Source of the DNA: Trichopria drosophilae
Lineage: Eukaryota > Arthropoda > Insecta > Hymenoptera > Diapriidae
DNA: 64,000 nucleotides
Direction: 5' to 3'
NCBI GenBank assembly: GCA_030407085.1
Contig: CM059587.1
Location: 47,523,501 to 47,587,500 of the forward strand
The translations under genes and the position numbers were made by a program. The notes under the pieces are model-generated. The model saw only the letters and a program-made list of their open reading frames with translations. It made no database searches and had not been told where the DNA came from. This document shows positions 1 through 10,165 of this stretch, in pieces (the first letter of the stretch is position 1; every line of letters begins with the position of its first letter).

Positions 1-495
1 TCTCGTCCTGCTCTTCGCTGAGAGGTGTCTGGCCTTAAGCATCTTCCCGATCCTAGTCTCGCCCAAGACTCCCGCTGAGGGATCTTACTAATCGGGAACT
101 TAATTTTCGGTAGCGCGATCGCTGAGGCGATCCCGTCATACTATAATTCAAATTTTCTGGTCCGCATTTATTTAAAAGCTGCTAGTCCGGACTTTTATTT
201 CAAAAAAATTACTAATCATTTTCTTTTCCAGATTCCTAGTATTCAAACTCTCGTAAACGTAGACTTAAGTAATTATAAATAAAAATAAGGTTAAGGTCAA
301 GGTCGTATTAAATAAATATCTTTTCATATAGTAAATAAACGACTCATATTTTTATTTACAAGACCTTTCCTTGTGCCGTCTGTGTGTGTGTAGTAGTGAA
401 TTCCGAGAAGTCGTCCATTCAGAGATTCGATCGTGAATGGAAGAATTTCCGAGAATTTTAATTAACAACCACACGGGAGCAAACGTGTAGGTTAC
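1..495. other. No gene seen; possible LTR-like AT-rich flank
   Basis: No coding region of any length is supported here. The segment has a GC-richer first 130 bases and then an AT-rich stretch with several AATAAA-like hexamers near 279-340. It ends next to a 5'-truncated retrotransposon. The layout could be the remains of an LTR, but no partner repeat or primer site is visible in the window, so this is only a suggestion. Confidence 0.3.
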
Positions 496-1577
496 AATAT
501 GCTATTTGCAGATGACACGCAAATATATGTTGAATGTCCTGTATCTGAACTTTCATCTGGTCTATTCAATATAGCAAGTGACTGCGAGGCCATTGCTGAC
601 TGGGCAAAAGTTAATGGTTTAACACTGAACGCGTCAAAAACAAAGGCTATGATACTTGGTAGTCTTGCCTATATCAGCGCTATCGATACCTCTCTGCTTG
701 GTAATAGTGTCTTAATTGATGGACAGCCAATTCAATTTGTCAAATCACTAAAAAATCTTGGTGTTTAGTTGACACCATCGCTGGATTGGAGACTTCATAT
801 TACAAAAACGATTAATAAAATAAAATCTACCCTTTATAGTATCAAATTTCATAAAAAGAGTTTATCATGCAAGCTTCGAACTCAACTTGTTCAAATGCTC
901 ATACTCCCATATATTGATTATGGATGCTTAATTTATAATGATCTAACAGATGAGTTAAATGTTATATTGCAACGAGCTATAAATAACAACATTCGGTTTA
1001 TATTCGATTTAGGCAGATCAGAACACATATCACCATACTGGCTAAAGTTAAACTGGCTAACTGTTAGAAGCAGACGTAATTATTTCTTAGGAATATTTAT
1101 CTATAAGGTGGTTCATGGATTAGCTCCACAATACATTTTAGACCGATTTACATATATATCTGACATGCCCGAATTACGTCGATCGGCTCGTTGCACATCT
1201 CGAGAGACATTCGTTGTTCCACTATGTCGGACGACGGCACTTAAAAACTCGTTTTCGGTTTCTGCAGCGTATTTTTGGAATAATTTGCCGTATGTGATAA
1301 CTTCTGCTACTTCACTAGCGATTTTTAGAAATAAATTATACACTTATCTGTATTCCAATGATATATCCGCGACAACGCTTACACCACGCGCTAGATTGTA
1401 AAACACTCAAATATATACATATTACGCACACTGAGAGAGAATTTAGCTATTTGTCATTAATGCAGTTTAAATATTTAGACAACTTACTAAGGTCTTCGGT
1501 TTTAGTTTTCTTTTGTATATCTACCCTTTGGGTCAGTCCCAGGGTGTAAATGAATAAATCTAATCTAATCTAATCTC
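496..1577 (+). pseudogene. CR1/L2-group non-LTR retrotransposon, RT 3' fragment
   Basis: The reading begins just before the RT catalytic box FADDTQIY (499-525) and continues through the thumb and the C-terminal region typical of CR1/L2 elements, including a NWLTVRSRRNY stretch and HGLAPQYIL around 1065-1140. An in-frame TAG at 766-768 splits it into 89 and 210 codons in the same frame, so it cannot make a full protein. The element is 5'-truncated: the endonuclease and the RT fingers are missing. The coding part ends at 1401. After about 150 bases of 3' UTR it ends in a short (AATCT)n repeat, as expected for CR1-like elements, which use short tandem repeats rather than poly(A). The clade call rests on the C-terminal motifs and could be shifted to a neighbouring Jockey-superfamily clade. 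Confidence 0.8.
1557..1577 (+). repeat. (AATCT)n 3' tail of the CR1/L2-like element
   Basis: Four near-perfect AATCT units follow an AATAAA-like hexamer and close the non-LTR element. Such tails mark the 3' end where reverse transcription begins. Confidence 0.65.
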
Positions 1578-1789
1578 TCTCTTATACCTTGCAACATCCC
1601 CGCATATAATATGACGAAGAACAATGTGTTATGAGGAATATTGTATGCCAAATCTCAACAATCACAGTTATTTCTAACTATAAAAATGTACATATCTATC
1701 ACAACACGCAGTTACTCCCGTAAATAAATATTATATTCGTTTATGTTATGTCCGTAGCTATAAAACTTAATAGTAAACTAAACATAATT

Positions 1790-2855
1790 CGCTCGATTAT
1801 ATTTCCGCATATCTATTCTATTGTAGATACCTTTAATTTTCACGATCTTCGATGGGTCTGCTAATTCACAGGCGTTTGTGAAAATTCGTGTTATCACAAA
1901 TGGGCCGTAGTACAAATTTATGAACTTGTTCTTTTATCGCGTTTAATGGATACGGTATTTTTAACGTCACCCAGTCGTTGACTTTTAGTTGGATTTGCGA
2001 TACTGCTCTTTGTTGTTTTTTCCGGAAATTCACTTTTTCTAATTCATATTGTCTAATGCATATTTTATTAGATCATTATCATCCTTACATTCTTTGGGAA
2101 ATTTAACTATTTCCCTAACTTGGTGACGCGGATTTTCCCCATAATGTAACTCCCAAGGTGTATATTCCGTAGTATGATTCGCGGTTAAATTAATAAAATC
2201 GATTATTTTATAGATACATTCAGGCCACTTCTTATGTTGATCTGCACAATAGGTTCTGAAAAACCTGCCCAGTTCGCGCATTGTACATTCCGCCGGATTG
2301 GATTGCGGATGGCGTACTGACGAATGATACACTTTAACCACGTGTTCTTCCAGTTCACTTTTCCACAGTGGCGATGAAAACTGCGACCCATTATCAGATA
2401 ATATATATTTTAGCTTCCCTACACGTGTACAGTAATTCTATGATCTTTTTTAAACACATTCGAGTTGTCGCTTTTTTCATCGGGTAAAGCGATACAAATT
2501 TGGAGAAGACATCTAGAGCCACAAATATAAATTGGACACCTCCTCTACCCATTGGCAGAGGTCCGTAAAAATCGACGGCAACCATTTGGTTGGGTTTTTT
2601 AGGAATTATTGATTGATATTCACCTGTCATTGAATAATTTACGGGTTTGACCCTCTGGCATAAATCGAAATATTTACAGATTTCTTTAGCATGTGTTTTA
2701 CTGTTTTTCCAATAATAGTTTTGCTTTATCTCCGCATTAATCTTATACACACCTGTATGTCCTAATGATTCGTGAATTTGTTTAACTAGATCCTTTTGCA
2801 TGCTTTTTGGTATCATTAATCGCCATTTGTCTGATTTTTTGTTTTTATGGAACAT
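1790..2855 (-). pseudogene. Gypsy integrase (zinc, core, C-terminal part)
   Basis: Integrase inserts the cDNA into the host genome. The zinc-binding region HxxxH...CxxC is visible near 2,640-2,790 (HESLGH then CKYFDLC). It is followed by the core start AVDFYGPLP near 2,550 and the second acidic motif LSDNGSQF near 2,385. The glutamate region NPAECTMREL lies near 2,280. A frameshift at about 2,400 separates the 2,394-2,855 and 2,039-2,341 reading segments. A basic C-terminal part can be followed in broken frames to about 1,790 (DWVTLKIPYPLNAI near 1,950). The pieces are colinear, so this is one decayed gene rather than two. Confidence 0.85.
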
Positions 2856-3014
2856 TATATCATTGTAGATTTTATACGAAACGTTATTTACCCCATTATG
2901 TATGTTATTTTTTATATTTTGAATTATATCATCTTCTTGTTGTAGATTTTTTATACTTTTAAATGTTATTATTGTATCTTTATGTAATTTAATTAGATTT
3001 ATTTCAACATTTTC

Positions 3015-3300
3015 GGGTTTTTAATAATCTATTCGACTCAGACAATCTGCAATGTTATTGTGTTCTCCTGGAAGGTATTCAAATTTATAATCAAATTGTT
3101 GCAAAAACAATGACCATCTTAGTAATCTGCTGTTATGGTATGGTGTTCTTAACAAAAAAGTTAGAGCCTTATGATCTGTCATTATCTCGAATTGTATACC
3201 CGTTAGATAAGTCTTAAGCTTGCTTACACTATATACAACAGCCAACAATTCGAGCTCAGTTACAGTGTAGTTTACTTCGTATTTTGTTAGGCACCTACCA
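3015..3300 (-). pseudogene. Gypsy RNase H domain
   Basis: The segment contains TDHKALTFLL and the closing PGEHNNIADCLSRI motif (ADxLSR) that are typical of retrotransposon RNase H. The domain removes RNA from the RNA-DNA hybrid. Its N-terminal half, upstream of 3,250 on this strand, is in broken frames. It lies between RT and integrase as expected. Confidence 0.8.
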
Positions 3301-3439
3301 ACAGCATGAATTATTTTTTTTTATTATTTTCGTCCAGTTGGTATAATACACCCCGAGCCCTTTTTTACTTCCATTTGTTTCCAATTTTAGTTCTTTATCT
3401 GGGTCATAATGAGAAAGCATTAATGTTTCGGAAAACCTC

Positions 3440-4305
3440 TTATTTAGCTCCAAAAAGGCTGTGCTCCGGAAACCACTTAAATTTATTTTTACAAGTTAAT
3501 TTTCTAAAAGAGTCGACTAGATGGGAATAATTAATTTGAAATTGCCTATAATAGTTGCACATGCCCATGAATCTTTGTAGTTCCTTTAAATTTTGTGGTT
3601 CCCGAATGCCGAATATTACTTTTACCTTTTCTTCATCGCGTGTTATACCTTGGGATGATAAAGCAAATCCCAAAAATGGTATTTTTTCTTTAAAAAATGA
3701 TGTTTTCCTTAAACTAAGCTTAAACCCATTTTCTATTAGTATGTCAAAGAACTTTCCTAAATTTATTAAATGTCCTGCAAAAGATCGCGATGCAATTATA
3801 ATGTAATCTACATATGAAGTTAAATCTTGTAAGTCTCTATTTTTAAATGTTTTTCTTAGTGCTCTCATAAATGCACATCCTGCTGTTTTGATACCGAAAG
3901 GTAACCTTCGAAACTGGTATAGTTTGCCCTCGTGTATAAAGGCTGTATATTTAAGAGATTGTTCATCCAATAATATCCCTGCATCAAATCCGTTGTCGTA
4001 AATATATTTGTTCCGTGGAATTTTTGAGTAATTTCAGAGATATGCTCTGGCGCTTCATTACCGCCTATTATATACTGATTTAAAACCCTTGCATCTAAAC
4101 AGATACGAATATCTCCTTGCTTTTTCTTTACGATTTGCATTGGGTTTAAATACGGGCTTTGAGATTCCACAATTATTCCATCATCAAGCAACTGATGAAT
4201 TTGCTTTTGAACGTCAGCCTTATATGCAATTGGGATTGGGTATGACCTAATAATTGGTTTTTTATTATTTAATTCAAAACTATAGTCAAATTTTTTGCAC
4301 AACAA
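3440..4305 (-). pseudogene. Gypsy reverse transcriptase, YVDD box mutated to YVDY
   Basis: Two overlapping reading segments (3,865-4,305 and 3,440-3,970) carry the RT fingers (ICLDARVLNQYI), the FTTTDLMQGYYW catalytic region and LPFGIKTAG, then the active-site box. A frameshift just after GYYW, near 3,960, separates them. The box reads YVDY instead of YVDD because the second aspartate codon is now TAC. That change alone would abolish polymerase activity. The following thumb/connection region (PFLGFALSSQGI, RFMGMCNYYRQF) matches Ty3/Gypsy. Confidence 0.88.
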
Positions 4306-4595
4306 GGTTTTTTACTAAAAACTTTTGATTTTATTAATTCTAAAAGCTGTTGTTTTTTTATTATTATTTAATGTGTTACAGCTTTCTACGACCTCTCCAG
4401 CTTCCCTGCAAAATTCATCGTTATTTTGAACAGAATTTTTACAATCCCCGACCTCAACAAAATTCGCAATAATTTTGTTGCTTGCAACTATATTTCAATT
4501 GATATCGATGATATTGCAAGAAACTGTGAAGGTATTTTCTTTTTTGTTGTTTCTTTCTGGTGCATTTCTTGAAATTTTATTTTAGTTTCTAAAGA

Positions 4596-4915
4596 TTAAT
4601 TATTTTTTATAATTACTATTATTTCTGTATAGTTTAGAATTACGTCATGTTTCTTCATCCAAGGTGTACCTACTATTATGTCATTTATTAAAGACGGAAC
4701 CACTAAGAATATTTCTGAAAACTTCATATTGCCAATTGAAAATTTGATCAATGCTTGGGTTTTTATTTTAATCGTATTTCGACAGCACACCCCCGCAATT
4801 CGTGTATTTGCCACTGGTAAAATGTTTATACCTATGTCTTTTTTTTCGTATTAAAACATTCTTCGCTAATACATGTGACATCGCTACCTGAATCAAAAAG
4901 TGCATTATACTCGGA
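4596..4915 (-). pseudogene. Gypsy aspartic protease fragment
   Basis: The minus strand reads ALFDSGSDVTCI around 4,870-4,910, the D-S-G active-site motif of retropepsins. The downstream segment 4,596-4,814 ends DIIVGTPWMKKHDVILNY, equivalent to the conserved ILGxDWL region before the RT. The two pieces are separated by a frame break near 4,840. The protease would have matured the gag-pol polyprotein. Confidence 0.75.
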
Positions 4916-5079
4916 TTTTCCAAATTTTAACTTTATAATAGCTTTCGCATATTCCTTTTTATATACGATTTTTCATTATCCACATTCATACCATCAATAT
5001 CGAAAATGAGATCCTCATTAAAACTATTTTCTAGGACTGTATTTGGATCTGTGTTAATACAGCCATCTATTCGTTTAAA

Positions 5080-5625
5080 TTCTCTGAATTATCATTTCGT
5101 GTGTTTTCGTAATTAATAGGGCGCTTCGAAATATTGTCGACATTATACTCATTCTCGGTATCGACATCGCCAGTATTTATCATTTTCGGTTCTGTTATTT
5201 GAATAATTACTTCTATTATATTGTTGTTGAAACCGTGTGTTTACTTTAGAATCGAACGAATTGTTTTTATTATCCCTGAATTCACCATTTGTATTACATT
5301 TGTTTTTTGAAAATTGATCTGATCTGTTTTGACTATTGCTATATCTATCACTATCTGAAAATCGTAGTCTGTTTTTATATTCATAATCTAAAATTCCGTA
5401 ATTATCATAACTGTAACCGTTATATTTATTGCTTGTTTCTATTTTATCAACTCCTGTTAATGCATTTGTTAAATCTTTATTTAAAAATATATTAACTGAA
5501 TTAACATCGACTGTATATAAGGTGGTAATTGTTTAATTATCATATGATTCATCTGATAGGGATTATTAAGTAATCGTAAAAACTCGGCTCCAGCAATTTG
5601 ATTATAGTAAAATCTAATGCGATCA
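5080..5625 (-). pseudogene. Gypsy gag C-terminal remnant
   Basis: Reading on the minus strand from 5,625 gives an open segment with FYYNQIAGAEFLRLLNN. After a frame change near 5,520 it becomes an Asn/Ser/Arg-rich stretch ending about 5,165. Its position directly upstream of the protease and its composition suit the C-terminal half of gag. I do not see a clear CCHC knuckle. The upstream half is missing because the BEL LTR begins at 5,626. Confidence 0.55.
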
Positions 5626-6078
5626 TGAAAATAATTAAAAACACCGGGTGAAATATTCTAATTGAAGCGAATTTATTTCGGTTTGCAGGAGAACCGGTGC
5701 GTTCGAGCGTTTGTCAGTATATGTCTTCTTTCTGTCAAGTTGTCGTCCCTCTGCTATTTCATAACAATTCGTCGCTAAACGACGATGTTTCTTTTGTTTC
5801 GAAACAATTCGAATTCAAATTCGAATTACGCGGTTCGTACACAAATCTCCATACTTTCGAAACGGCCAATTGCCGATTTTATTCGAAAGTTCCCCGATTG
5901 TGGATCACCGGTCCTCTATGCTACGAACCAACAAGTTACTTCCATCCAAAGGCAAGACATCGGGCGAGCTACACCCCACGCTCTGAACTCCCAAACTTCT
6001 TATTCACCAGGAAGCGAGAACCGACCAATCAGATTACTGATTCCCTATTCTACGAACCTCCAGGCTACTTCTATATTC
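5626..6078 (-). repeat. BEL-A 3' LTR (U3 lost)
   Basis: The segment starts TGAAAATAATTAAAAACACC and matches the copy at 9,560 nearly base for base until CTACTTC at about 6,078, where similarity stops. It therefore holds U5-R and part of U3 in minus orientation. It differs from the other LTR by point changes and lacks a 50-bp internal duplication. Confidence 0.88.
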
Positions 6079-6098
6079 TCAATTACTAATAAGAAAAT

Positions 6099-6374
6099 CT
6101 ACATGGTTTTGTCGATATTAAATGATATTCCTCCATGAATCGCCCATCCCAACAATTTTAGTGAAGCTACTGAAATATCGCGACTCCCCAAGAGAAACTC
6201 TAAACTTGAAATTATATACGCGTAGTGTTGACCGAATAATATCGTAGGAGATGCGTTAACATACGGAGAAAACAATATTTTGCGTAAGTGAGGCGCGCTA
6301 CTAACCGTCTTTTCTGAAATTGTTTGGGTAGGTAGAGTTACCAGTCGTTCGGTTGCCAATCGTTCTTGCTGCAT
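6099..6374 (-). pseudogene. BEL/Pao protease fragment
   Basis: The 91-codon segment contains SPTILFGQHYAYII and SLKLLGWAIHG. These match the end of the BEL/Pao aspartic protease domain, where a ..ILIGxD.. motif is followed by LGWxxxG. The protein stops soon after, and the remaining pol is deleted up to the LTR remnant. Confidence 0.72.
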
Positions 6375-6639
6375 TAGTTGTAATTAATGATATCGTTGAC
6401 CTTTCATCTAATAAAGCATACATTTCTAACCTCGCTTGAGGATAAAATAGAGTAACGGATATAATTTTCAATAAAATTTGGTCTATTCCTAGTCATAATG
6501 TCGCTTCTAAATCGATTCTATTCGATTCGACATTTCGTGACATCGACTGGGGGGATTCGATTCTTTATTTGACAAGGGAAGCTGACTTAACCTACGATAG
6601 CTATGTAATCGCGCAATTGTTTATATGGTTATGTAGCAT

Positions 6640-7470
6640 TACATGATGAGTTTGAGCCCAACCGTTTTTCGGACAAACTCCACGTTCAATACAGTAATCG
6701 GCACGATGCCCGCTCGCAAGACATGAAAAATACCTATTTTCTCTTCTCACCCAATTCCACCTTTCAATTTCATAAAACATTCACATTTTGTAATTTCATG
6801 GCCAGTACGTGAACAAAATAGGCACTTAATAAAATCGCTCGATTTTATGTCAGACTGTTATTGTGTAATTGACGAGTTTGACGACTTACATTCATAAACT
6901 AACCCCGAAAATTTTTCGAAAGTGGCGCCGGGTGTCGAACGCGTCGTTCTCTAATGACATTCGAATTTTCGACCGTTTCATGACGTATGTTTGTACCGGT
7001 TTTGCATGACATCATTGCCCATTCGTACAAAAATTTTGAGAGAGTAACGAGTTTTGGCTCTTAAATATCAGCGGTATTTAAATAAGTTTCATACGCAAAG
7101 GTTATGGTAGACGGAAGTTTTCGAATCAAATCTTTGACAAGTTCCGGACTATTTAGGTCACCTGTATGGTTCATTGATTGCATAGCCGACACGTCGCCTT
7201 TTAATTTGGTCGCAAAGGTTACAATTTCATCGCCAGACGCTGATATTCTCGGCAATTTTCATAAATCCGCGGCGATACGTTCAACTACGAGGTCGGGGTT
7301 ACCAAAACGCACGGATAATATTTCGAGCATCTCTTTCGCGCTATTTGAACCCATAGCCAAACCGTGAATCGTGTCTCGCGCCTTGCCAGTTACAGCTTTG
7401 AAAATTCTAGCGACGTTTTCGTGATCAGTAAAATCACCTAGTTCGGTGCTTAATTTGTACGCGCGTTTAA
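6640..7470 (-). pseudogene. BEL-A gag, C-terminal half with CCHC knuckle
   Basis: On the minus strand, 7,470 to 6,960 reads a gag stretch including ELGDFTDHENVARIFKAVTG and KDLIRKLPSTITFAYETY, as in BEL/Pao gag. At least two stops interrupt it: a TGA before the 7,255 segment and a TAA after TADI at 7,061. Further on, around 6,690-6,730, CLASGHRADYC is a retroviral-type zinc knuckle followed by a Cys/His-containing tail. The frame is broken between the two parts. Gag packages the RNA into particles. Confidence 0.75.
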
Positions 7471-8769
7471 CCCTTTAAGGACCAAATGTACAAAAATTTG
7501 ACACGAAGTTTGTCAGTATTTTTTAGTATTTAAATTCAATGAAAAAAATTGTGGTATATACGTTTCCAATTGCTTGAACCCCGCTCTTTCGAATGGTGGA
7601 TGGTAAAATACTGTCAATTTTAAAATGAACGAATTACAGACAATTTTTTAACAAAAATCATGAGATTTTAAAAGTTTTTTTTCATTTATCGTTTTTTTTA
7701 TCACTTATAGCATTACTATGCCCCAGTTCGGTATAAATAACGTGACAAAAATGTCTAAGCTTCAAAATGGTGATATATGTTTTTATAAAATTCGAAATGG
7801 CGGTCCCGAAATTGGCGTCCTAAATGAAATTTTCTTGAAAAATTTGAGAACGCTCTGACACAAAAATTATGAACTTTATAAAAAAAATAATAAGAGTAAA
7901 AAGTTGTTAGAATTCATCGACGAATACACTGGAATTTTGTCAGATTTTTTTTATGATATTTTGAAAAAATTTTTAATTGTTTTTTTCCAAAAATTCTGAA
8001 AAAATTCGAGTACATTTTTTGATGAATTCTAAGTATTTTTTGTTCTTTGCATGTTTGTCCTGAAGTCGATAGTTTTCGAAGAAATAAATCTCGAATGTTG
8101 CGTATTTATATATATTTTATATTTTTTTCCATCGGAAATTATCAACTTTTAGAAAAAATTGCAAAGAACAAAAAATACTTAGAATTCATCAAAGAGTATA
8201 CTAGAATTTTTTCAGAGTTTTTGGTAAACTTTTAAAAATTTTCAAAAAAGAAAATTAAAAATTTTTTCAAAATATCATAAAAAAAATCTGACAAAATTCC
8301 AGTGTATTCGTCGATGAATTCTAACAACTTATTACTCTTATCATTTTTTTTATAAAGTTCATAATTTTTGTGTTAGAGCGTTCTCAAATTTTTCAAGAAA
8401 ATTTCATTTAGGATGCCATTTTCGGGATCGCCATTTCGAATTTTATATAAACATATATCACCATTTTGAAGCTTAGACATTTTTGTCACGTTATTTATAC
8501 CGAACTGGGGCATAGCAATGCTATAAATGAGGAAAAAAAACGATAAATGAAAAAAAAACTTTTAAAATCTCATGATTTTTGTTAAAAAATTGTCTGTAAT
8601 TCGTTCATTTTAAAATTGACAGTATTTTACCATCCACCATTCGAAAGAGCGGGGTTCAAGCAATTGGAAACGTATATACCACAATTATTTTCATTGAATT
8701 TAAATAATACTAAAAAATACTGACAAACTTCGTGTCAAATTTTTGTACATTTGGTCCTTAAAGGGTTAA
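7467..8769. mobile_element. Fold-back piggyBac-type non-autonomous element with TTAA duplication
   Basis: A 1,295-bp insert (7,471-8,765) is flanked by TTAA at 7,467-7,470 and 8,766-8,769. Its ends are CCCTTTAAGGACCAAATG and the reverse complement. The two arms (about 7,471-8,050 and 8,160-8,765) are near-perfect inverted copies of each other around a spacer of about 110 bp near 8,100. There is no transposase. TTAA duplications and CCC.. termini are the hallmark of piggyBac mobilisation. It splits the BEL-A gag: the gag reading resumes on both sides. Confidence 0.88.
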
Positions 8770-9452
8770 AGTGAAGCCAATCACTGGGGTTCCCGTCAAA
8801 ACGAGGTGATGGACCAGCCGCTAACCTATTTGCAATTCGTTTCGAATCATTTAATTGACCGGAGTTTAAAGCATTCGACATCGCGTGCGCAAATATTCGC
8901 GACATTTCTTCAAAACTTGGCGAATTTTGTGTTCGGTTGATAGTATTTCGGGATTCCGACGTACCTCGAATACTGACATTTTCTGAAATATTCACGTCAC
9001 TTTCCAAACCGACCGAATATTCTACATCGATATCACGCTCTATACGGTCGAGTCGCGCTAGTTCGCGATGTAATTGCTCACGGTATCGTCCGATTTCTAT
9101 TTTTTCCCGCACTGAATTACCTCGCTTATGAACGCCGTCGCTAATGTTGCGATGTTCGTCGTCTTCGTAAGAATTCCCTTCTTCTTCGCTCAACTCGATG
9201 TTCGATGTCGACCCTGGTACCGTTGTCGACGATTTCTGGCCGCTTGGGATTAATAGATGCTGCTCGGTTACTGGAAATTGTTTCCTTGCTGCGAACACGT
9301 CTGGCAAATGGTGTGATATGCTCCTCATTGGTCCGTTCTCTCTTTTTGACTAATGGCGTTGAATCATCCGTCGTTGTGGTCTTCCTCTTCATTGTGGAGT
9401 CTGCCGAAGTCTTCTTGTGGGTGGAACGAGTCTTTCTGGTTGTTGTTTCCAT
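8770..9452 (-). pseudogene. BEL-A gag, N-terminal half
   Basis: An ATG-started segment (9,141-9,452) begins with a Lys/Thr/Arg-rich stretch. A second frame (8,735-9,328) carries a charged coiled-coil-like region (EKIEIGRYREQLHRELARL) and then GPSPRFDGNPSDWLHF, the typical BEL/Pao gag entry motif (F-G-D-P-x-x-W-x-x-F). The two frames overlap, so a frameshift lies between 9,140 and 9,330. The gag is cut after WLHF by the fold-back insert at 8,769. Confidence 0.78.
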
Positions 9453-9541
9453 TTGACGTCACCCCATTCTTCAGCCGTTTATACACTTTCGAAACTTAAA
9501 GACTTTTTGTTGTTAAAATTTTCACCCGACCCGGCGATAGG

Positions 9542-9559
9542 TCCCGGGTTTCGGCACCA
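9542..9559 (-). other. tRNA-Phe primer-binding site of BEL-A
   Basis: The 18 bases on the plus strand, TCCCGGGTTTCGGCACCA, equal the 3' end of eukaryotic tRNA-Phe with CCA added. They directly abut the LTR start at 9,560. On the minus strand this is where minus-strand DNA synthesis would be primed. Confidence 0.85.
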
Positions 9560-10084
9560 TGAAAATAATTAAAAACACCGGGTGAAATATTCTAATTAAC
9601 GCGAATTTATTTTGGTTCGCAGCAGAACCGGCGCATTCCAGCGTTTGTCAGTATCTGTCTTCTTTCTGTCAAATTGTCGTCCCTCTGCTATTTCATAACA
9701 ACTCGTCGCTAAACGATGACGTTTCTTTTGTTTCGAAACAATTCCAATTCAAATTCGAATTACGCGGTTCGTACATAAACGTCCATACTTTCGAAACGGC
9801 CAATTGCCGATTTTATTCGAAAGTTCCCCGCGCTCTGAACCTTTTAACTTCTTATTCACCTGAAGGCGAGCACCGACGGATTGCGGATCACCGGTCCTCT
9901 ATGCTACGAACCAACAAGTTACTTCCATCCAAAGGCAAGACATCGGGCGAGCTACACCCCACGCTCTGAACTCCCAAACTTCTTATTCACCAGGAGGCGA
10001 GAACCGACCAATCAGATCACTGACTCCCTATTCTACGAACCTCCAGGCTACTTCCATCCAGGAGCAAGCATATTGTGGGCCACA
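9560..10084 (-). repeat. BEL-A 5' LTR with internal 50-bp duplication
   Basis: It begins TGAAAATAATTAAAAACACC next to the primer site and probably ends near CCACA at 10,084, giving TG..CA ends. Relative to the 5,626 copy it carries an extra segment at about 9,830-9,880 that is a diverged duplicate of its own 9,960-10,010 region. The exact outer end is uncertain because the other LTR is truncated before this point. Confidence 0.75.
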
Positions 10085-10129
10085 GTAGTCTTTGGAGTCA
10101 ATTGTCAATTGTTTAGTTATTCGTCTTCC

Positions 10130-10160
10130 CCCCCCCCCTCTCTCTCTCTCTCTCGCAGGT
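10130..10160. repeat. Poly(C)/(TC)n low-complexity tract
   Basis: A run of C is followed by seven or more TC units between the BEL LTR and the piggyBac relic. It may mark a recombination or insertion joint. Confidence 0.6.
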
Positions 10161-10165
10161 TCTTC

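Larger units (their letters stand above)
1785..5625 (-). mobile_element. Ty3/Gypsy LTR retrotransposon relic (gag, PR, RT, RNase H, IN)
   Basis: Read on the minus strand, the order is gag tail, aspartic protease, reverse transcriptase, RNase H, integrase: the Ty3/Gypsy order. All domains are cut by frameshifts and stops. No LTR is found. At 5,625 the gag is cut abruptly by the LTR of a BEL/Pao element and its 5' part is not found elsewhere in the window. On the other side the integrase tail reaches about 1,790, close to the 3' end of the CR1-like fragment. Confidence 0.85.
5626..10084 (-). mobile_element. BEL/Pao element A, internally deleted, with two LTRs
   Basis: Two direct repeats (5,626-6,078 and 9,560-about 10,084) bound a minus-strand element. 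A tRNA-Phe primer-binding site abuts the 5' LTR at 9,542-9,559. Gag is encoded between 6,640 and 9,452 and a protease piece lies at 6,099-6,374. RT, RNase H and integrase are absent, and the 3' LTR has lost its U3, so one deletion appears to have removed pol and part of the LTR. The two flanks do not share a target duplication: the left flank is Gypsy gag and the right flank leads to a piggyBac relic. This suggests a recombinant structure rather than a simple insertion. Confidence 0.85.
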
